Positions 31,099-35,864 of a stretch of DNA of 35,864 bases are shown one piece after another. Below the pieces are notes generated by a model. The model was not told where the DNA came from, did no database searches, and saw only the letters and a list, made by a program, of their open reading frames with translations. The DNA lies in NCBI GenBank assembly GCA_900319405.1, contig ONOH01000039.1:1-35864 (forward strand). The letters run 5' to 3'. This DNA comes from an uncultured Bacteroidales bacterium (GTDB lineage: Bacteria > Bacteroidota > Bacteroidia > Bacteroidales > UBA932). The position numbers and the translations under genes are program-made. How positions within the stretch are numbered: position 1 is the stretch's first letter; each line of letters opens with the position of its first letter.

Positions 31099-34000
31099 AT
31101 GAAACGGATTCTGACCCTTATCACGCTGATGGCGGCCTGTGTGACGGCATCGGCCCAGGACGAAGCCAGGCTGCTTCGCTTCCCTGCCACCAATGGAACG
31201 GATGTGGTGTTTTCCTACGCCGGAGACCTCTGGACCGTTCCCATCGAAGGCGGCCTGGCCAGACGGCTCACCAGCCATATTGGCTATGAGATGTTTGCCC
31301 GCTACTCCCCCGACGGGAAGACCATCGCCTTCACCGGAGAGTACGACGGAAACCGCGAAGTGTACCGCATCCCCGCAACGGGAGGAGAACCGATGCGCCT
31401 CACCTACACCTCCACCAACGCCAGGGACGACCTGGGAGACCGGATGGGTCCCAACAATATGGTGATGACCTGGAGTCCGGACGGCAAGAGCATCGTCTTC
31501 CGCAACCGTACCGGTGACAGCTTTGCCGGACAGCTCTGGACCGTGAGTCCCGAGGGCGGTATGCCCAGCCAGATTCCCCTCCCCGAAGGCGGCTTCTGCT
31601 CATACTCCCCCGACGGCAAGAAACTGGCCTACAACCGCGTGATGCGCGAATTCCGTACCTGGAAATACTACCGCGGCGGTATGGCCGACGACATCTGGAT
31701 CTATGACCCCAAGGCCGGAAAGGTGACCAATATCAGCGAAAACAACGCACAGGACATTTTCCCGATGTGGGTGGGAGAAGAAATCTTCTACGCCAGCGAC
31801 CGGGATATGATTATGAACCTTTTCGCCTACAACACCCGTACGGGCGCCACGCGGAAGGTTACCCAGTTCACCGAGTACGACGTCAAGTTCCCTTCCACCG
31901 ACGGGAAAACCATCGTCTTTGAAAACGGCGGCTGGCTTTACAAATACATTCCCGCCACCGGCGTCTGCAGCAAAATCCCCGTCACCCTGGGTGCCGATGC
32001 CGTTTACGGCCGCACGGAACGCAAGAAACTGGGCGAAAACGTCCGTGTCGCCAGCCTCTCCCCCGACGGATCCCGCCTGGCGGTCACCGCACGCGGCGAG
32101 GTCTTCGACGTGCCGGTGGGCAAAGGTGTCACGCGCAACCTCACCCGTTCCTCCAACTCCAACGACCGGGGTGCCGCCTGGAGCCCGGACGGCAAATGGA
32201 TTGCCTGGATCGGCGATGCCAGCGGAGAAACCGAAATCTACCTCTACGACGTAGCCGGCGGCACTTCCCGCCAGCTCACCAGCGGGGCCGATACCTATAT
32301 CCGCGGCCTGCAGTGGGCCCCCGACGGCAAGCACCTGTACTTCACCGACCGCAAGAACCGCTTCGTGGAAGTGGATCCGCTTAGCGGCACCAAACGCACC
32401 GTCATGCAGAGCCAGGCCGGGGAATTCTACGGCGTGGACATCTCTCCCGACAGCCAGTGGATTACCTACACCCGCCCGGAAGCCAACCAGATGAGCATCG
32501 TCTATCTGCGGAACCTCGCCAGCGGAAAGGAATATCCCGTGACCGACCGCTGGTACAACAGCGGCAGCCCCAGCTTCTCCACAGACGGAAAGTACCTCAT
32601 CTTCACCAGCGACCGGGATATGAATCCCCAGTACAGCCGCATCGAATGGAACTATTCCTTCACCGATATGAGCGGCGTCTATATGGCCCTTCTCGCCAAG
32701 GACACCCCCTCCCCGCTTATCGCCAGCGACCCCTCCGTAAAGATGGACAAGGCCGAGAAGAAAGAGGATAAGAAAGATGAAAAGTCGGCCGTCACGCAGG
32801 TGGATCCCGAGGGAATCGGCCAGCGCATCGTGAAACTGCCCGTCAAGGGACGCCGCTTCTACTGCGAAGGGAAGAGCCTCTGGTACAACGGCCGGGGCGG
32901 TACCCGCGTGTTCACCTTCGCCACCGGCGAGGACGAGTCCTGCACCGATGGCTCCATCAGCGTCGCCCCCGGCTCCAAGAAAGCCCTCGTGATGAAAGGC
33001 CGCGACCTGTACGCCGTCAATATCAGCCCTAAGATGGCTCTGAAGGACAAGATTAAACTGGACGACCTGGTGACCACGGTGGATTACAGCCAGGAATGGG
33101 CCCAGCTCTACGACGAAGTCTGGCGCGCCTTCCGCGACGGCTATTATCTGGAGAACATGCACGGAAGGGACTGGAAGGCCGTCAAAGCCAAGTATGAGGT
33201 CCTTCTGCCGCACGCCCGCACCCGCCTGGACGTGAACTACATCATCGGCGAAATGATTGGAGAAACCGCCAGCGGCCACTGCTATGTGACTCCCGGCGAA
33301 TATCCCAAGCCGGAGCGTATCAAGATGGGGCTTCTGGGTGCCACCTTCTCCAAGGTCAGGGACGGCTTCCGTATTGACAAGATTATGGAAGGCGCCACTT
33401 ATCGGCCCGAGCTCCGTTCCCCGCTCACCGAACCCGGTCTGGGTGTGAAGGAAGGAGACGTGGTCACCGCCATCGACGGTGTTCCCCTGAAGGACGTGGA
33501 CAATATCTACAAGCTCCTCATCGGCAAGGCCGATGTGCTCACGGAGCTCTCCATCGGCGGGAAAAAGGTGATTGTCAAGCCCATCGACGATGAAGGTCCG
33601 CTGCAGCACTACGCCTGGGTGATGAAAAACATCCGCACGGTCGAAAAGCTTTCCGGCGGCCGCGTGGGCTATATTTACATTCCCGATATGGGGCCCGAAG
33701 GCCTCAACGAATGGGCCCGTTACTACTACCCTCAGCTGGACAAGGAAGCCCTCATCATCGACGACCGCGCCAACGGCGGCGGAAACATCTCCCCGATGAT
33801 TATCGAGCGCCTGCAGCGCCACGTTTACCGGATGACGATGCGCCGGGGATCCAACCTTACCGGAACGGTTCCGGAAGGCACGCACACCGGCCCCAAGGTG
33901 CTCCTTATCAACAAGTACTCCTGCTCCGACGGAGACCTGTTCCCCTGGAGTTTCAAGGCCAACAAGCTGGGCACCGTCATCGGCACCCGCACCTGGGGCG

Positions 34001-34287
34001 GCATCGTGGGCATCAGCGGCTCCCTGCCGTATGTGGACGGAACCGATGTCCGCGTCCCCTTCTTCACCAACTACGACGCCGCTACCGGAGAGTGGATGGT
34101 GGAGAACTATGGCGTAGATCCCGACATCGTCCTGGACAACGACCCCCTCAAGGAGTTCGCCGGCACCGACCAGCAGCTGGAAAAGGCCGTCCAGGTGGCC
34201 CTGGAGCAAATCAAGGACCGCAAGCCGCTTCCCGGTGTTCCCGCACCCCGTACCTTCAAGGATTTGGGCCTGCCGGAAATCTTTTGA
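31099..34287 (+). CDS. Tricorn-like S41-family protease
   Basis: A 1062-residue exported protein (signal peptide MKRILTLITLMAACVTASAQ) resembling tricorn protease. The N-terminal part is a beta-propeller of WD40-like/TolB-type blades (YSPDGKTIAFTGEYDGNREV, TWSPDGKSIVF, LSPDGSRLAV, WSPDGKWIAWIGDA). A charged linker rich in Lys and Glu (about residues 549-567) follows, then a tricorn C1 region, a PDZ domain (GVKEGDVVTAIDGVPLKDV) and the S41 catalytic domain. The nucleophile is Ser943 in YSCSDGD, with the flanking signatures ANGGGNISPMIIERL and GTRTWGGIVGI. It probably degrades peptides in the periplasm. Five bases after gmk; no terminator is obvious before the fba promoter. Confidence 0.93.
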   Translation: MKRILTLITLMAACVTASAQDEARLLRFPATNGTDVVFSYAGDLWTVPIEGGLARRLTSHIGYEMFARYSPDGKTIAFTGEYDGNREVYRIPATGGEPMRLTYTSTNARDDLGDRMGPNNMVMTWSPDGKSIVFRNRTGDSFAGQLWTVSPEGGMPSQIPLPEGGFCSYSPDGKKLAYNRVMREFRTWKYYRGGMADDIWIYDPKAGKVTNISENNAQDIFPMWVGEEIFYASDRDMIMNLFAYNTRTGATRKVTQFTEYDVKFPSTDGKTIVFENGGWLYKYIPATGVCSKIPVTLGADAVYGRTERKKLGENVRVASLSPDGSRLAVTARGEVFDVPVGKGVTRNLTRSSNSNDRGAAWSPDGKWIAWIGDASGETEIYLYDVAGGTSRQLTSGADTYIRGLQWAPDGKHLYFTDRKNRFVEVDPLSGTKRTVMQSQAGEFYGVDISPDSQWITYTRPEANQMSIVYLRNLASGKEYPVTDRWYNSGSPSFSTDGKYLIFTSDRDMNPQYSRIEWNYSFTDMSGVYMALLAKDTPSPLIASDPSVKMDKAEKKEDKKDEKSAVTQVDPEGIGQRIVKLPVKGRRFYCEGKSLWYNGRGGTRVFTFATGEDESCTDGSISVAPGSKKALVMKGRDLYAVNISPKMALKDKIKLDDLVTTVDYSQEWAQLYDEVWRAFRDGYYLENMHGRDWKAVKAKYEVLLPHARTRLDVNYIIGEMIGETASGHCYVTPGEYPKPERIKMGLLGATFSKVRDGFRIDKIMEGATYRPELRSPLTEPGLGVKEGDVVTAIDGVPLKDVDNIYKLLIGKADVLTELSIGGKKVIVKPIDDEGPLQHYAWVMKNIRTVEKLSGGRVGYIYIPDMGPEGLNEWARYYYPQLDKEALIIDDRANGGGNISPMIIERLQRHVYRMTMRRGSNLTGTVPEGTHTGPKVLLINKYSCSDGDLFPWSFKANKLGTVIGTRTWGGIVGISGSLPYVDGTDVRVPFFTNYDAATGEWMVENYGVDPDIVLDNDPLKEFAGTDQQLEKAVQVALEQIKDRKPLPGVPAPRTFKDLGLPEIF

Positions 34288-34314
34288 AATTATTTAAAAA
34301 AATGAGTAAATTTG
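34283..34314 (+). promoter_or_regulatory. Full -33/-7 promoter for fba
   Basis: TTTG at 34283-34286 and TAAATTTG at 34307-34314 are separated by 20 bases, matching the Bacteroidetes promoter form TTTG-N(about 19-21)-TAnnTTTG. The -33 element overlaps the last codon of the S41 gene. The leader to the fba ATG would be about 30 bases. This is the best promoter in the window. Confidence 0.75.
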
Positions 34315-34353
34315 CAGAACGTTAGAAGATAGTTTTTATTAATCATCCAAATT

Positions 34354-35355
34354 ATGATTTCCTTTAAAGAATTGGGTCTTGTGAACACCCGCGAAATGTT
34401 CAAGAAGGCCGTTGCCGGCGGTTACGCCATCCCCGCTTTCAACTTCAACAATATGGAGCAGCTTCAGGCCATCATCCAGGCCGCGGCCGAGACCAAGAGT
34501 CCCGTGATCCTCCAGGTTTCCAGCGGTGCCCGCAAGTATGCCAACCAGACTCTTCTCCGCTATATGGCTGAAGGCGCCGTGGAGTATGCCAAGGAACTGG
34601 GATGGGAGCATCCCCAGATTTGCCTCCACCTGGACCACGGCAACAGCTTCGAGCTGTGCAAGAGTTGCGTGGACATGGGCTTCAGCTCCGTCATGATTGA
34701 CGCCTCCTCCCTCCCTTACGAGGAGAACATCGCCCTCACCAAGCAGGTCGTGGACTATGCCCACCAGTACGACGTCACCGTCGAGGCCGAGCTGGGCGTT
34801 CTGGCCGGCGTGGAAGACGAGGTCGCCTCCGAAGTGTCCCACTACACCAAGCCCGAGGAAGTGATCGACTTTGCCACCCGCACCGGATGCGACTCCCTGG
34901 CCATCTCCATCGGCACCAGCCACGGTGCTTACAAGTTCAAGCCCGAGCAGTGCACCCGTGACCCCAAGACCGGCCGCCTGGTTCCCCCGCCGCTTGCTTT
35001 CGACGTCCTGCACGAGATCGAGAAGAAACTTCCCGGCTTCCCCATCGTTCTCCACGGCTCCAGCTCCGTTCCGCAGGAGTATGTTGACATCATCAACGCC
35101 AACGGCGGCAAACTGCCCGATGCCGTGGGCATTCCCGAGGAGCAGCTCCGCGAGGCCTCCAAGAGCGCTGTCTGCAAGATCAACATCGACTCCGACAGCC
35201 GCCTTGCCATGACCGCCGCCGTCCGCCAGGTCTTCAATGAGAAACCCGGAGAGTTCGATCCCCGCAAGTACCTGGGTCCCGCCCGCGACGAGATGAAAAA
35301 ACTCTACATGCACAAGATCGTCAACGTGCTGGGCTCCAACGGCAAGGCCGAGTAA
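34354..35355 (+). CDS. fba: Class II fructose-bisphosphate aldolase
   Basis: A 333-residue zinc-dependent aldolase of glycolysis and gluconeogenesis. Active-site segments are visible: CLHLDHGNSFELCKSCVDMG (zinc His and catalytic Asp), EAELGVLAGVEDE, ISIGTSHGAYKF and VLHGSSSVP. The length and the long insert before SHGAYKF fit the type B class II enzymes. It has its own promoter with both elements and a clear terminator, so it is an independent transcript. Codon use is strongly biased toward C-ending codons, as expected for a highly expressed gene. Confidence 0.96.
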   Translation: MISFKELGLVNTREMFKKAVAGGYAIPAFNFNNMEQLQAIIQAAAETKSPVILQVSSGARKYANQTLLRYMAEGAVEYAKELGWEHPQICLHLDHGNSFELCKSCVDMGFSSVMIDASSLPYEENIALTKQVVDYAHQYDVTVEAELGVLAGVEDEVASEVSHYTKPEEVIDFATRTGCDSLAISIGTSHGAYKFKPEQCTRDPKTGRLVPPPLAFDVLHEIEKKLPGFPIVLHGSSSVPQEYVDIINANGGKLPDAVGIPEEQLREASKSAVCKINIDSDSRLAMTAAVRQVFNEKPGEFDPRKYLGPARDEMKKLYMHKIVNVLGSNGKAE

Positions 35356-35377
35356 GACCCTGCATGTTTTTAAAAAG

Positions 35378-35404
35378 GGAGCCTGCGATTGTGCGGGCTC
35401 CTTT
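35378..35404 (+). terminator. Intrinsic terminator of fba
   Basis: GGAGCCTGC (35378-35386) pairs with GCGGGCTCC (35393-35401), one pair being G-T, around a six-base loop, and TTTCTTAATCTTT follows. It lies 22 bases past the fba stop and 29 bases before the next gene. It is the most conventional terminator in the window. Confidence 0.85.
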
Positions 35405-35433
35405 CTTAATCTTTGGACTTGACAAGGATTGAA

Positions 35434-35864
35434 ATGAAGAAACTGCCACACACATACGTTATCATAGCGGCAGTGATTGTGCTTTGTGCCGTTCTGACAT
35501 GGTTTGTTCCGGGCGGACAGTACATCACGGCCGATGACGGCACGCTCTCCTACCAGGAGATGGAATCGGCCCCGCAAACCTGGCAGGTATTCTCCGCCAT
35601 CTATAACGGCTTTGTGAAACAGGCCGGCATCATCATTTTCATCCTGGTGGTGGGAGGCGCATTCTGGCTGCTGAATGCCACCGGTGCCGTGGATGCAGGA
35701 ATCCGGCAGCTGATCGCGCGGATCGGCACAAAGGACAAGGCTGTCCTTGTTACACTTACCCTTCTTTTCTCCTTTGGCGGTGCGGTTTTCGGGATGAGTG
35801 AGGAAGCCATACCCTTTGTGGGGATAGTCGTTCCCCTGGTGGTCTCCATGGGCTACGATGCCAT
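35434..35864 (+). CDS. YfcC-family permease, N-terminal part (runs off the window)
   Basis: The first 143 residues of a polytopic inner-membrane protein: MKKLPHTYVIIAAVIVLCAV, then LTWFVPGGQYI and later GAVFGMSEEAIPFVGIVVPL. These match the YfcC/ArcD-like family of putative anion or amino-acid permeases, normally about 450-500 residues. The ATG at 35434 fits the family's conserved N-terminus. No stop occurs before 35864, so the gene continues beyond the window. It lies beyond the fba terminator and no exact -7 element is visible in the gap. Confidence 0.85.
   Translation, partial: MKKLPHTYVIIAAVIVLCAVLTWFVPGGQYITADDGTLSYQEMESAPQTWQVFSAIYNGFVKQAGIIIFILVVGGAFWLLNATGAVDAGIRQLIARIGTKDKAVLVTLTLLFSFGGAVFGMSEEAIPFVGIVVPLVVSMGYDA

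Noticed and set aside
31600-34209. Very long minus-strand open frame (869 codons) opposite the S41 protease gene
   Set aside because: Its sequence is low in family-like motifs, and it mirrors the third-position C/G bias of the real gene. Similar shadows occur at 2339-3925, 10268-12229 and 13691-15946.

Overview
The window looks like a chromosomal segment of a GC-rich member of the Bacteroidales (phylum Bacteroidota). The evidence is a short primary sigma factor of the Bacteroidetes type, a tricorn-like S41 peptidase, a class II aldolase, a BtuG-like surface lipoprotein next to a TonB-dependent receptor, and repeated -7 promoter elements of the Bacteroidetes form TAnnTTTG close to start codons. 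I cannot name the family or genus. The content is mostly core housekeeping and envelope genes. I see no tRNA, rRNA, phage, CRISPR array or intact transposase gene.

Layout. 1-1732: a 22-bp tandem repeat, a chimeric reading frame (GH3-like start joined to the end of a flavin reductase), then queD-queE of the preQ0/queuosine pathway. 1738-5725: ybaK (minus), recQ and a MATE transporter, bracketed by two copies of one hairpin element. 5767-7550: an unrecognised protein convergent with an M28-type peptidase that has lost its catalytic glutamate. 7596-16213: six genes in a stop/start-overlapping operon (TPR protein with a frameshift, WalJ/YycJ-type MBL hydrolase, MsbA-like ABC exporter, CBM9-like protein, VanZ-like protein, a large amidase with an inserted golvesin-type domain); it probably serves the envelope. 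16217-20333 (minus): htrA, rpoD, argS. 20435-22456: dnaN and a DnaQ-like exonuclease. 22496-26823: a cobalamin riboswitch controlling btuG, btuB and an N-terminally short BtuC-like permease. 26827-28243: a patch of remnants (MITE-like element, broken small frame, methyltransferase/ATC-hydrolase chimera) followed by an intact ATC-hydrolase-family gene. 28304-31093: a ZIP transporter, then CYTH and nadD (minus) diverging from gmk through a symmetric promoter palindrome. 31099-35864: S41 tricorn-like protease, fba, and the start of a YfcC-family permease.

The most unusual material is between and around the genes. Three families of short dispersed repeats occur. The first is a 25-bp element present four times: in the recQ leader, in frame inside the CBM9-like gene, inside the cobalamin riboswitch, and two bases from the nadD start. 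The second is a 115-bp structured element present twice in inverted orientation, with a compensated hairpin. The third is a hairpin element copied downstream of queE and of the MATE gene. Two independent chimeric reading frames and one frameshifted gene indicate local gene decay by deletion, or assembly artefacts; the sequence alone cannot separate these. I did not find a clearly new multi-gene system, and the repeat families are the best candidates for something undescribed.
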